NCBI GenBank assembly: GCA_951812345.1
Contig: OX638295.1
Span: 878,759-942,758 of the forward strand
DNA length: 64,000 nt
Origin: Rhodothermales bacterium
GTDB taxonomy: Bacteria > Bacteroidota > Rhodothermia > Rhodothermales > VXPQ01
Direction: 5' to 3'
The first letter of the stretch is position 1. Each line of letters begins with the position of its first letter. Positions 16,946 to 26,852 of the stretch are shown piece by piece. Both the position numbers and the translations under genes were made by a program. The notes under the pieces were generated by a model. It saw only the letters and a program-made list of their open reading frames with translations. It did not search any database and was not told the origin of the DNA.

Positions 16946-18238
16946 CTATTGTTTCCAGGCTGCTCCTCCCGGATACTCGTACCGGTCGAGCGAAGTCGGG
17001 TGCATTTCGATACTATAGCCGGGGGTTTCCGGCGCCACATAGTTTCCGTCCCTGATCGTTACGGGATGGACAAAGTGTTCGTGCAAGTGATCCACATATT
17101 CCAGCACGCGGTGCTCCAGGCTCCCGCTCACGGCTACATAATCGAAGATGGAGAGGTGTTGTACATATTCGCACAGGCCGACCCCTCCGGCATGGGGGCA
17201 CACCGGTACGCCGCATTTTGCGGCCATGAGCAGCACCGCCAGCACCTCGTTCACACCGCCCAGGCGGCAAGCGTCGATCTGACACGCGCCGATAGCGTCC
17301 GCCTGTAGAAATTGCTTGAACAGGACGCGGTTCTGTGCATGTTCTCCGGTCGCCACGCGAATGGGCCGGAGCGCTGTGGCGATAGCGGCGTGGCCCAGCA
17401 CGTCGTCCGGGCTGGTCGGCTCCTCGATCCAGTACGGATCGAACTCCCGCAAGCGGTTCATATGGCGAATCGCCTCGTCCACGTCCCAGTACTGGTTCGC
17501 ATCCATCATCAGGATACCGTCCTTCCCGATCTCTTCCCGGATAATGCGTGCCCGCCGCCGGTCGTCCTCGATGTTTGCGCCGACCTTCTGTTTGAAGCGG
17601 GTCCACCCCTGCGCAACGCCCTCGCGGCATAGATTGCGAAGCTTTTCGTCAGAGTAGCCCAGCCAGCCGGCGCTGGTTGTATAGGCGGGGTAGCCGTTTT
17701 TGCGCAAGTGGTGGAGCCGAGAGGCACGGGAAGGTTCGAGTGACCGCAGCATATACGTCGCCTCCTCCGGCGTAATCAGGTCGGTGACGTACCGGAATTC
17801 GATGCACGCCACCAGCGTCTCCACAGGCATATCCAGCAGATATTGCCACAGCGGTTTTTCATCGCAGCGGGCCAGCAGGTCCCATACGGCATTGGTGATG
17901 GCCGCCGTGGCAAGGTGGATTACTCCCTTTTCCGGTCCCAGCCACCGCATCTGACTGTCCGAAGTCAGGCGCCGCCAGAACCCCAGCATGTCTTCGCGGA
18001 TTTCGTCTATGGTCCGTCCCTCGACAAGCGGCGCAAAGGCCCGGATCATCGTGACCACGATCTCCGTCCCGCGGCCGCAGGTGAACGCAAGGCCGTTGCC
18101 CTGGAGACCGTCCTGATCGGTGTGGAGGGTTACGTATGCGGCGGAGTAATCGGGATCGACATTCACCGCATCCGATCCGTCCAGCATCTTCGAGGTGGGG
18201 AATCGGATGTCCCGGGCTTCTACGTGGGTAATGCGCAT
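16946..18238 (-). CDS. L-fuconate dehydratase (enolase superfamily)
   Basis: 430-residue enolase-superfamily enzyme matching L-fuconate dehydratase: N-terminal MRITHVEARDIRFPTSKM, SDAVNVDPDYSAAYVTL, then the barrel with the Lys pair (RFKQKVGA), metal ligands in MMDANQYW, YWIEEPTSP and ATGEHAQNR, and the catalytic histidine region CPHAGGVGLCEYVQH. It dehydrates L-fuconate to 2-keto-3-deoxy-L-fuconate. The ATG at 18238 was chosen because it begins at the conserved N-terminus; an in-frame extension upstream is not family-like. It is transcribed away from the DUF5916 gene across a 277-bp divergent spacer in which I saw no clear promoter. The tRNA-Ala follows 29 bp downstream. Confidence 0.93.
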   Translation of the reverse strand: MRITHVEARDIRFPTSKMLDGSDAVNVDPDYSAAYVTLHTDQDGLQGNGLAFTCGRGTEIVVTMIRAFAPLVEGRTIDEIREDMLGFWRRLTSDSQMRWLGPEKGVIHLATAAITNAVWDLLARCDEKPLWQYLLDMPVETLVACIEFRYVTDLITPEEATYMLRSLEPSRASRLHHLRKNGYPAYTTSAGWLGYSDEKLRNLCREGVAQGWTRFKQKVGANIEDDRRRARIIREEIGKDGILMMDANQYWDVDEAIRHMNRLREFDPYWIEEPTSPDDVLGHAAIATALRPIRVATGEHAQNRVLFKQFLQADAIGACQIDACRLGGVNEVLAVLLMAAKCGVPVCPHAGGVGLCEYVQHLSIFDYVAVSGSLEHRVLEYVDHLHEHFVHPVTIRDGNYVAPETPGYSIEMHPTSLDRYEYPGGAAWKQ

Positions 18239-18515
18239 GGAACGAGGGGTGTGCTTTTTGTGAGGGAGTAAAGAATGGGCGGTTCCGGGCTGTGGTTCCG
18301 AGTACTGTGCCGGGGGACGCACAATAGAACAGCGCTGAAGTACAAGCGCATGACGAGCTTAAAAACTTCCGCATCAATCCGCGCAAGGAATTTTTCAGGC
18401 GCCTTTGCTTGTAATGATTAAAGAACCCGAACGTAAGTCAGACGAATACTATATTTAGAGATTGCCCCAATTCTTGTAAAGCGCCCCCATTTTGATTTCT
18501 CGTCCGCATCCTGCG

Positions 18516-20789
18516 ATGAAGCGCCTTCCCGGTTTCGCCTTGCTGCTGGCCGGGTGCGTGCTCGCAGGCTTGCCGGCCCCGGCGTTTGCCCAGGAATCCA
18601 CAAATGACGAGTCTCCTGTTCTGCAAGCGCATCGGCTTGCCGATGACGACCGGATCGACCTGGACGGACGGATCATAGAGGATGCCTGGAATCAGGCCAT
18701 TGCGATCACCGATTTCACGCAACAGGAGCCGGTCGAAGGGGGCAGTCCTTCATATCCCACGGAAATACGGGTCGTCTACGACGAGGACCGGTTGTACATC
18801 GGCGCCATTCTGTACGACGATCCCGAAGGCATCATTGCCTATCAGAAGCGGCGCGACGCATTCCTGTACACCGACGACCGGTTCATGTGGATACTGGACA
18901 CTTTCCAGGACGGGCGCACCGGGTATTTTTTCGAGACGAATCCCAACGGCATGCGGGGCGACGCGATCCTTATTGGAGGCAGCGAGTCGTTCTTCAGAAG
19001 CGGCGGCCGCGCGTGGAACGGCATCTGGGACGTACGCACGGCCCGGCGGCCTGACGGGTGGTCCCTCGAAGTCAGTATACCTTTCCGGACCCTGAACTTC
19101 GATCCCGGCTCAGACGAATGGGGGATCAACTTTCAGCGCACGATCCGGCGCACCAACGAAGAAATACTGTGGCGGGGGTGGCGCCGCAACGAAGGACTGC
19201 TGCGCCCCATCTACGCCGGCCGCCTTGTCGGTCTCCGGGATATGTCTCAGGGGATCGGGCTCGAGGGGGTCCCTTCCGTGATCGGGAGTTGGCGCAACGT
19301 TCTCGATTCCGCGGACGTCTATAGCACGACGTACCCCCGCGATATCAGTCTGGACCTCAATTACAGCGTCACGCCCAGCCTGCGCGCATCCCTATCGTTC
19401 AATACCGATTTTGCCGAGGTCGAGGCGGATCAGCGGCGCGTGAACCTGACCCGCTTCCCACTTCGTTTCCCGGAGCAGCGCGGGTTCTTTCTGGAAGGCG
19501 CCGGTATTTTTTCCTTCGCCCCGCGCAGTGACCCTACCCCGTTCTTTTCGCGCAACATTGGCCTGGTGAGCGGGCGGCCTGTTCCCATCGACTACGGGGT
19601 CCGCATGACGGGGCAGGTCGGTCGGACCGATGTGGGATTCTTTCAGGTAGGCGTCGGCGACGATCGGTACCATGACGAAGACGGGGAAGAGGTGGCGATT
19701 CCTTCCGAACAGTTTACCGTGGCCCGTGTCCGGCATCCCATTTTCGAACAGTCTACGATCGGGGCCATCTATACGCGCCGCGCCACCTCGGAAGACCCGA
19801 CGGGTTTTGCCCCCGAAACCGGGCACACGTTCGGCGTGGATATGCAACTCGCCACCCGGCACTTTTTCGGGGATAAAAATGCGGAACTCGAAGTCTTTGC
19901 CGTAGGAAATTCCAACATCGATCCGAATACGGATAAATCGTTGAACGATTTGACCGCGCGCGGCCTCCGCTTCAACTTTCCCAATGACATCTGGTCCGGC
20001 CACATTTCCTATCGGGAGTTCGGCGCCGATTACCGTCCACGGGCGGGTTTTGTGCAGCGCAACAATTTCCGTCGCGTCGAGCCGCGCATAAACTGGATGC
20101 CCAGGCCCGCCAGGATCAAGCAGATACGGCAGCTTGGCTTTGGCGTGCAATACCGGCATCTGGTCGCGATGGACACGGGCATTCCCGAGGAACGGGAGTG
20201 GGAGGTGGAACTTCTCGGGATTGAGTTTGAAAGCGGCGATAACGTGTCCATCGACTTTACGCGGCGCTTTGAAGAACTCAACCGCACATTTAGGCTCAGC
20301 GACAGGATAGAGGTTGTTCCCGGTGGCTATACGGTGAGCCGGTATTCCGTCAGGGGATACACCGCGGGCAGGAGGAAAATTTCCGTATTCGGGAGCATAG
20401 ACTGGGGAGATTTCTGGGGCGGTTCCAGCAAGGAGTTTTCCATCCGCATGACGTTTCGTCCGAACGCCGGTATAAGTATCGGGACCAACGTCGGGTACAA
20501 CGATGTGTCGATGCCCCAGGGCGATTTCACCGCCAATGTCTATGAACTCGAAGCCGACTGGGACCCGACGCCATCCGTTTCCACCAAGCTGCAGATCCAG
20601 TATGACGAGGTCAGCGACCTGATAGGCCTTTTTGCGCGTTTGCGATGGATCGTAAAGCCGGGCTCGAACATCTTTCTCGTGTATCGACACAACTGGCGGA
20701 ATATGGGCGCCGACCTGTTTGAAAACCGCGATCTGATGACGTTGTCGCGGGGCGCTTCGTTCAAACTCAACTACACTTACCGGCTTTAA
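18516..20789 (+). CDS. DUF5916 outer-membrane protein with N-terminal CBM9-like domain
   Basis: 757 residues starting with a signal peptide (MKRLPGFALLLAGCVLAG, cleavage after AFA-QE). The N-terminal third (DRIDLDGRIIEDAWNQA, then TEIRVVYDEDRLYIGAILYD) is the CBM9-like sugar-binding module usual in DUF5916 proteins. The rest alternates polar and aromatic residues as expected of an outer-membrane beta barrel and ends in an aromatic-rich strand (LNYTYRL). Function is not established; location among sulfatases suggests binding or passage of carbohydrate at the surface. The ATG at 18516 is chosen over one eight codons upstream because it starts the signal peptide. Confidence 0.85.
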   Translation: MKRLPGFALLLAGCVLAGLPAPAFAQESTNDESPVLQAHRLADDDRIDLDGRIIEDAWNQAIAITDFTQQEPVEGGSPSYPTEIRVVYDEDRLYIGAILYDDPEGIIAYQKRRDAFLYTDDRFMWILDTFQDGRTGYFFETNPNGMRGDAILIGGSESFFRSGGRAWNGIWDVRTARRPDGWSLEVSIPFRTLNFDPGSDEWGINFQRTIRRTNEEILWRGWRRNEGLLRPIYAGRLVGLRDMSQGIGLEGVPSVIGSWRNVLDSADVYSTTYPRDISLDLNYSVTPSLRASLSFNTDFAEVEADQRRVNLTRFPLRFPEQRGFFLEGAGIFSFAPRSDPTPFFSRNIGLVSGRPVPIDYGVRMTGQVGRTDVGFFQVGVGDDRYHDEDGEEVAIPSEQFTVARVRHPIFEQSTIGAIYTRRATSEDPTGFAPETGHTFGVDMQLATRHFFGDKNAELEVFAVGNSNIDPNTDKSLNDLTARGLRFNFPNDIWSGHISYREFGADYRPRAGFVQRNNFRRVEPRINWMPRPARIKQIRQLGFGVQYRHLVAMDTGIPEEREWEVELLGIEFESGDNVSIDFTRRFEELNRTFRLSDRIEVVPGGYTVSRYSVRGYTAGRRKISVFGSIDWGDFWGGSSKEFSIRMTFRPNAGISIGTNVGYNDVSMPQGDFTANVYELEADWDPTPSVSTKLQIQYDEVSDLIGLFARLRWIVKPGSNIFLVYRHNWRNMGADLFENRDLMTLSRGASFKLNYTYRL

Positions 20790-20853
20790 GAACGGCCCCT
20801 TGTCGAAACGCCCTGCAGCCGGTATCATTAGGGGCGATGATCCTTTTCTGTAT

Positions 20854-22413
20854 ATGGCTATGGCTATAGTGAAATTCCTGTTTTTCCGCACCCTGCGGAC
20901 GCTGGCGATCTTCCTTGCTGCTTTCCTGGCGTTCCCGGCCGCTGCCCAGGACACAGGCGCCGCCGATCCGCCGGAGAAACCCAATATTCTCTTCATCCTG
21001 ACCGACGATCAGGCGCCGTGGGCGCTGGGTGCGGAAGGCCATGCGCTTGCCGAGTCTATGGGGCATGCCCTGGCAAGCGATCCCGAAAACTTCGCCGTGC
21101 TTGGTGCGGGTCACCCGGATCTGCGCACGCCCCACATGAACCGTCTCGCGGCTGAAGGGGCCTTTTTCAGCAATGCCTTTGTGGCAACGCCCGTATGCAG
21201 TCCGTCGCGGGCTGAACTCATGACGGGCCGCTACGGCTCGGAAGTGGATATATGGGACTGGATCAATCCTCAGCGGGAGGTTGGCCACGGGCTGAACCCG
21301 GGCCTTCTCACCTGGGTCGATTTGCTGAACCAGGAGGGTTATGAGACGGGGCTTGTCGGCAAGTGGCACCTTGGAACACAGGATCGGTATCATCCCACCA
21401 CGATGGGGTATGACCATTTCTTCGGATTCCGCAGTGGCGGTAACACCCCCCGCGATCCCGTCCTCGAAGAAAACGGCGTAACGGGAACGCATGAAGGATT
21501 CACCCAGGACATCCTGACGGATCAGGCCATCGGGTTTCTCCGGGAACACCGGGAAGGTCCTTTCATGCTGTCGCTTCACTATCGGGCGCCGCACGCCGCC
21601 TGGCTGCCCTTGCCAGAGGAAGACTGGGCGCCGTACGAGGGACTCGATCCCGTCCTGCCCAATCCCGATTATCCCCTGCTCGACACGGAACGCCTGCACC
21701 GCTATATGCCCGAGTATCTTGCGGCGGTGGCCAGCATCGACCGTAACCTGGGGCGCATTCTCGATGTGCTCGACGAACTCGGGCTTACAGACGACACTAT
21801 TGTCGTCTTTACGTCCGACCATGGGTACAACATGGGCCATAACGGGATGTGGCACAAGGGGAACGGACACTGGATCCTGACCGATCCGCCGCCGGGGACG
21901 TACCACGTGCCGGAGGGGCAGCGTCCGAACATGTACGACAATTCGCTGAAGGTGCCGCTGCTTGTCCGGTGGCCGGGGATCACCGCGCCCGGCACCGTCG
22001 TGGAGTCGATCGTAAGCAATCTCGACTGGTACGCGACGCTTGCCGAGATGGGCGGAGCCGATGTGCCTGCCGGCGTACTGCTACGGGGGCGCAGTTTCGC
22101 GCCGCTGTTACGAGGCGATACGCCGGAAGACTGGCCTACCGAATTTTATGCGGAGTATTCCACGCATCACCAGTCGTGGACCCACATGCGCGCGTATCGA
22201 ACCCCCGAATGGAAACTGGTCCGCGACCTGCTCGATGAACGCCGCGACGAGTTGTTCAATCTGGTGGAGGATCCTGCCGAAAGCGTGAATCTCATTGCGG
22301 AAGACACGCCGGAAGTCCGCGCCGCGATCGAGTACCTCGACGCCCGTCTGGTGGAGCGCATGACCGAGATCAACGATCCGGTGCTGCCTCTTGCGGCGCG
22401 GTTGAACCAATGA
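20854..22413 (+). CDS. type I sulfatase, exported
   Basis: 519-residue sulfatase. After a Sec signal peptide (cleavage near AAA-QD) come the metal-binding NILFILTDDQAPW, the formylglycine site C115 in VCSPSRAELMTGR (exact CxPSR), GKWHLGT and FTSDHGYNMGHNGMWHKG. The ATG at 20854 is preferred over an upstream TTG because the signal peptide begins there. Compared with the first sulfatase it has an insertion of about 20 residues between the metal motif and the CxPSR site. The next sulfatase follows after a pyrimidine-rich spacer. Substrate is unknown, presumably a sulfated glycan. Confidence 0.92.
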   Translation: MAMAIVKFLFFRTLRTLAIFLAAFLAFPAAAQDTGAADPPEKPNILFILTDDQAPWALGAEGHALAESMGHALASDPENFAVLGAGHPDLRTPHMNRLAAEGAFFSNAFVATPVCSPSRAELMTGRYGSEVDIWDWINPQREVGHGLNPGLLTWVDLLNQEGYETGLVGKWHLGTQDRYHPTTMGYDHFFGFRSGGNTPRDPVLEENGVTGTHEGFTQDILTDQAIGFLREHREGPFMLSLHYRAPHAAWLPLPEEDWAPYEGLDPVLPNPDYPLLDTERLHRYMPEYLAAVASIDRNLGRILDVLDELGLTDDTIVVFTSDHGYNMGHNGMWHKGNGHWILTDPPPGTYHVPEGQRPNMYDNSLKVPLLVRWPGITAPGTVVESIVSNLDWYATLAEMGGADVPAGVLLRGRSFAPLLRGDTPEDWPTEFYAEYSTHHQSWTHMRAYRTPEWKLVRDLLDERRDELFNLVEDPAESVNLIAEDTPEVRAAIEYLDARLVERMTEINDPVLPLAARLNQ

Positions 22414-22560
22414 CGATGTTTTCCTCGCCTTTTGTCGTTTTTCCTGATTTTTTCTGTTTTCCCCGCATTTTATCATTCCCCCTGAATTTTTTTGTTTTTC
22501 TTACTTTTTATCATTTTCCCCGTTTTTTTCCGTTTTCCCCGATTCACTCGAACTTTCCAC
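22414..22560 (+). repeat. pyrimidine-rich low-complexity spacer with 38-bp periodicity
   Basis: Nearly all T and C on the plus strand for about 145 bp, built of TTTTTCC/TTTTCCCC runs. TATCATT at 22471 and 22509 begins two imperfect 38-bp units. It separates two sulfatase genes; no promoter was recognised within it. Confidence 0.7.
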
Positions 22561-24333
22561 ATGATGCGCTTTTCTCCCCTGTTTCTCGTTCCGCTGCTTC
22601 TTTTTGCAGGATGCGCTGCTCCTTCCGGCGATACGCCTCCGAACATCATCCTCGTCATTACGGATGACCAAGGCTACGGGGATTTCGGATTCACGGGCAA
22701 CCCGATTCTCCAGACGCCCAACCTGGATGAACTGGCGACAGAGAGCGTTCAGGTCAACCCGTTTTATGTCAGCCCGGTGTGCGCTCCCACGCGCGCCTCG
22801 CTCATGACGGGGCGGTACAACTACCGGACGCGCGTCGTCGACACCTGGCTGGGCCGGGCTATGATGGACCCGGACGAGATCACGGTGGCTGAATCGCTGC
22901 AGGGCGCCGGCTATGCCACGGGTATCTTCGGCAAGTGGCATCTTGGGGACAACTACCCCATGCGCCCGCAGGATCAAGGGTTCGAAGAGGCGCTTGTACA
23001 CCGGGGCGGGGGGATTGGCCAGCCGTCGGATCCGCCCGGTGCAGAAGGGGCCTACACCGATCCGATTTTGCTGCGCAATGGCGAACTGGAGCAAATGACC
23101 GGGTACTGCACCGACATTTACTTCGACGAGGCCCGCCAGTGGATGGAAAACGAACATGCGGCGGGACGACCCTTCTTTGCCTACATCGCTGCCAATGCAC
23201 CCCATTCGCCGTACCACGATGTGCCGGAGGACCTGTATGCGTACTATATGGACCAGGACCTGTCCCCCGCGATGTTTCCGCAGGAGGCCGGACACCCGCT
23301 GCCGGAAGAGAACGATCCGGATCGCCTCGCCCGCATATTCGCCATGATCGACAACATCGACGACAATATGGGGCGGCTCACGACCTGGCTCGACGAGGCG
23401 GGTCTGGCGGAGAACACGCTGGTCATGTTCATTATCGATAACGGCCCGAACACGCGTCGCTACGTGGCGGGCATGCAAGGCATGAAAGCCGGGGTGCATG
23501 AGGGAGGCATCCGCTCGCCGCTTCTGGTGCGCTGGCCTGCGCGGCTTACTCCGGGACGCATCGACGATCACATTTCGGCGCATATCGATCTGATGCCCAC
23601 CATGCTCGATGCGGCAGGGGTGGCGCTCCCGAACGACCGCGCGATCGACGGGGAGAGCCTCTTGCCGGCGTTGCTGGGCGAGGAAGCGGATCAGGGCGAT
23701 CGCATGCTTGTCCTGCAAACGCACCGCGGCAATGCGCCGGCCCGCTACCATCATGTTTCGGTGCGCACGCCGCGCTGGAAACTGGTCAACGGCAGCGGGT
23801 TCGGGCTGGAGGCGCTTCCGGAAGACGGCCTGGCGTTCGAATTGTACGACATGCTGGAGGATCCGTACGCCCTTGCGGATCTGGCCGACGAACGTTCCGA
23901 CGTCGTGGAGGACCTGAAGGCGCGCTACGATGCCTGGTTCGACGATGTAAGCAGCACCCGGCCCGATAACTATGCTCCCCCGCGCATTCATGTCGGCACG
24001 CCGCACGAAAACCCGACGGTGCTGACCCGGCAGGACTGGCGCTTCATACAGGGAGGATGGAGCCGCAACGCACAGGGGTTCTGGTTGCTGGACGTCAAGG
24101 GCGAAGGGATCTATGACGTGCTGGTGCGGTTCGACCCCTCCGATAAACCGCTGACCGTGCTGCTCCGGGCGGGCGATATGGAGTACTCCGTGGAGGCCGC
24201 GGCAGGGGAGGGCATCGTACAGTATAAAGGTCTTTCCCTGCCTGCGGGGCCGATCCGGCTTGATGTTTCTCTTGAAGAACCGGACCTCGTGCGGGGTCCT
24301 CATCAGGTTGAAATCATGCATCGTCTCGACTGA
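22561..24333 (+). CDS. type I sulfatase with C-terminal accessory domain, predicted lipoprotein
   Basis: 590 residues. Lipoprotein signal ending in LLLFAGC (C18), then NIILVITDDQGYGDFG metal ligands and the formylglycine site C74 in VCAPTRASLMTGR, i.e. CxPTR instead of CxPSR, a permitted variant in the family. GKWHLGD and FIIDNGPNTRR follow. After the sulfatase fold, about residues 480-590 form a beta-rich appendage (GFWLLDVKGEGIYDVLVRF) that the other two sulfatases in the window lack. Translation start at the ATG pair 22561. thrA begins 13 bp after its stop, but the functional break suggests chance proximity. Confidence 0.92.
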   Translation: MMRFSPLFLVPLLLFAGCAAPSGDTPPNIILVITDDQGYGDFGFTGNPILQTPNLDELATESVQVNPFYVSPVCAPTRASLMTGRYNYRTRVVDTWLGRAMMDPDEITVAESLQGAGYATGIFGKWHLGDNYPMRPQDQGFEEALVHRGGGIGQPSDPPGAEGAYTDPILLRNGELEQMTGYCTDIYFDEARQWMENEHAAGRPFFAYIAANAPHSPYHDVPEDLYAYYMDQDLSPAMFPQEAGHPLPEENDPDRLARIFAMIDNIDDNMGRLTTWLDEAGLAENTLVMFIIDNGPNTRRYVAGMQGMKAGVHEGGIRSPLLVRWPARLTPGRIDDHISAHIDLMPTMLDAAGVALPNDRAIDGESLLPALLGEEADQGDRMLVLQTHRGNAPARYHHVSVRTPRWKLVNGSGFGLEALPEDGLAFELYDMLEDPYALADLADERSDVVEDLKARYDAWFDDVSSTRPDNYAPPRIHVGTPHENPTVLTRQDWRFIQGGWSRNAQGFWLLDVKGEGIYDVLVRFDPSDKPLTVLLRAGDMEYSVEAAAGEGIVQYKGLSLPAGPIRLDVSLEEPDLVRGPHQVEIMHRLD

Positions 24334-24346
24334 TCCGAATCCTCCC

Positions 24347-26815
24347 ATGCCCTCTGAACGCCCCGTTTACATACATAAGTTTGGCGGCACTTCCGTGGCG
24401 ACGGCGGAGCGCATTCGGCGGGCAGTCGATCTCGTATCGGCCGAAGACCGCGACGGTTTGCGCATCGTGGTGGTATCTGCGCTGGGCGGGGTGACGGACA
24501 CGCTTCTCGAAGCGATCGATCTGGCCATTGCGCGCGCCGGCAACCATGGCGATGTCCTTCGCGAACTCGGGACGCGGCACCTCGCTGTCGCGGATGCTCT
24601 GGCGAGCGATGCGGAGAGAGCTTCCCTTCGGGGATTGCTTGAGGCCAGAATGCTGGAACTCACCGAACTTCTTGATGGCGTGTATCTGCTTCGGGAATGT
24701 ACGGATCGGGCTCGCGACGCCATACTCGGTTTGGGAGAGCAGTTATCCGCCCCGATAGTGGCCGCCGCCTTTCGCGCGGCGGGTCAGGATGCAGAAGCCG
24801 TGGACACCAGGGACATCATTTGCACGGATGCCTCGTTCGGGGAAGCAAATGTACTATTCGACGAGACCAATAAACGGGTTCGCGCCCGTTTCGCCTCTTG
24901 GGAAAAGGGTGATATTCTGGTGGCGACCGGGTTCATTGCGTCCACGGTGCGCAAGGTGTCGACTACCCTGGGCCGTTCGGGGAGCGATTATACGGCCACG
25001 ATTATCGGGGGCGCTCTCGGGGCGGAGCGGGTCACGATCTGGACCGACGTGGATGGGGTGCTCTCTTCCGACCCCCGGTTGGTGCCGGAAGCTTTCGCAC
25101 TCCCCAGGTTGAGTTACCGGGAAGCGGCGGAACTCGCCTATTTCGGGGCGGAAGTGCTGCATTCCCGTACGATGCGTCCCTTGCTTCCGCAAAACATCCC
25201 TCTTTGCATTCGGAATACGCTGAATCCATCGGCGCCGGGTACCCTTATTTCGAAGGATACGACGACGATGGAGGGGCATGTCAAAGCCATTACCACGATC
25301 CGGGATGTTGCGGTGGTTATGCTGGAGGGAACAGGGCTCGCAGGGATACCGGGCATTTCCGCGCGTGCGCTGACGGCGCTGGCTGCCCGCAACATCAATG
25401 TGTTTTTGATCGCACAGGCTTCGTCGGAGCAGAGCCTTTGTGCGGTGGTGCCGTCCGGGCACGCTGAACTTTCCGCCAGTCTGGTTCGGGAAGAGTTCGA
25501 ACTCGAACTGGTTCGGGGCGATGTGGCTCGTGTATATACCATGGGGCAATGCGCCATCGTATCGGTGGTGGGAGACAATATGCGTCAACGCCCGGGTCTG
25601 GCCGGTCGCATGTTTTCCACGCTGGGGCGCGATGGGGTCAACGTGCTGGCTATTGCGCAGGGAGCCTCGGAGACGAACATTTCGGCGGTCGTGTCCGATG
25701 CGGAGGGAAAACACGCCGTACATGCCCTGCACGATGAATTCGCGCTGTTGCGGCACCGGGTGCATATCTTTCTTATCGGCGCCGGCGTGGTAGGGCGGGC
25801 GCTGTTGAGGATGCTGGAAGCTCAACAGGAAATGCTTCTGCATAGTCTCAGGCTGAACATCCAGCTCGTGGGGCTTGCCAATACCAGGAAAATGGCCTGG
25901 GACGTGGAGGGCATTCCCTTTGCCCATGCTGTCGAGGCGTTGGAAAATGGAGGGCAGGGAGGAATCGATGCCGTGATGGATCAACTCCAGGCAGGACGGT
26001 TGCACCGGATGATGGTCATCGACGCCACGGCTTCCGAGCAAGTAGCTTCGAAATATCCTGAGTTGCTGTCGCGCTCCATATCGATCATCACACCCAACAA
26101 GCGCGCCAATACGCAAGATCAGGCGTTCTACGAAGAACTGTTAAGCACGGCGCACCTCCGGCAGGTCCCGTATCTCTACGAGACGACAGTGGGTGCGGGG
26201 TTGCCGGTGATTTCCACGTTGCGCGACCTGATCCGAAGCGGCGACCGGGTGATACGGATCGAGGGCGTATTTTCGGGGACGCTGGCCTTTATCTTCTACA
26301 GCATGGCGATGGGGATGAAGTTTTCCGAGGCCGTTCGCACCGCCCGCGAGAAGGGCTATACGGAACCGGATCCGAGGGAAGATTTGCAAGGAGAGGATGT
26401 GGCGCGCAAGATTCTCATTCTGGCCCGGGAGACAGGGCTTCAGGTCGAACGCAGTGACATTGAGGTCGATTCGCTGGTGCCGCCTGCCTTGCGTGAGGTC
26501 CCGCTGGACGAGTTCATGGAGCGCGCAACCGAATTGGATGCCGTATGGAAAGAACGTATCGAGGAAGCTGCCGGTGCAGGGCAGCGTTTGCAGTACATTG
26601 GACGCATGGAGGAGGGGCGGCTGAGCGTGCAAACACGGCGTATCGAACAGGGTTCACCGTTTGCGCGGCTCGACGGCAGCAATAACATGGTCGTGTATAC
26701 GACGGAACGCTACCTCGATAATCCGCTTGTGGTGCAGGGGCCGGGCGCCGGGCCTGAGGTGACGGCTGCAGGTATTCTGGCCGACCTGATCAAAGCTGCG
26801 GAACTGGGGGCCTGA
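24347..26815 (+). CDS. thrA: bifunctional aspartokinase / homoserine dehydrogenase
   Basis: 822-residue fusion catalysing the first and third steps of the aspartate pathway to threonine, methionine and lysine. Residues 1 to about 290 are aspartokinase (VYIHKFGGTSVATAE at the start, GRSGSDYTA, and WTDVDGVLSSDPR). Two ACT regulatory segments follow (about 310-460, with MRQRPGLAGRMFSTL). Homoserine dehydrogenase starts at HIFLIGAGVVGRALL (about 475) and contains ITPNKRANT and GTLAFIFYSM. The ACT domains imply allosteric control, in this family usually by threonine. The ATG at 24347 gives the standard N-terminus. dapB and dapA follow on the same strand. Confidence 0.97.
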   Translation: MPSERPVYIHKFGGTSVATAERIRRAVDLVSAEDRDGLRIVVVSALGGVTDTLLEAIDLAIARAGNHGDVLRELGTRHLAVADALASDAERASLRGLLEARMLELTELLDGVYLLRECTDRARDAILGLGEQLSAPIVAAAFRAAGQDAEAVDTRDIICTDASFGEANVLFDETNKRVRARFASWEKGDILVATGFIASTVRKVSTTLGRSGSDYTATIIGGALGAERVTIWTDVDGVLSSDPRLVPEAFALPRLSYREAAELAYFGAEVLHSRTMRPLLPQNIPLCIRNTLNPSAPGTLISKDTTTMEGHVKAITTIRDVAVVMLEGTGLAGIPGISARALTALAARNINVFLIAQASSEQSLCAVVPSGHAELSASLVREEFELELVRGDVARVYTMGQCAIVSVVGDNMRQRPGLAGRMFSTLGRDGVNVLAIAQGASETNISAVVSDAEGKHAVHALHDEFALLRHRVHIFLIGAGVVGRALLRMLEAQQEMLLHSLRLNIQLVGLANTRKMAWDVEGIPFAHAVEALENGGQGGIDAVMDQLQAGRLHRMMVIDATASEQVASKYPELLSRSISIITPNKRANTQDQAFYEELLSTAHLRQVPYLYETTVGAGLPVISTLRDLIRSGDRVIRIEGVFSGTLAFIFYSMAMGMKFSEAVRTAREKGYTEPDPREDLQGEDVARKILILARETGLQVERSDIEVDSLVPPALREVPLDEFMERATELDAVWKERIEEAAGAGQRLQYIGRMEEGRLSVQTRRIEQGSPFARLDGSNNMVVYTTERYLDNPLVVQGPGAGPEVTAAGILADLIKAAELGA

Positions 26816-26852
26816 TGGCAGGGCGAACGAACATACAGCCTCAATAAAGACT

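Noticed and set aside
24300-24346. Lysine or threonine riboswitch/attenuator ahead of thrA
   Set aside because: Only 13 bp separate the sulfatase stop from the ATG; no room or structure for a leader.
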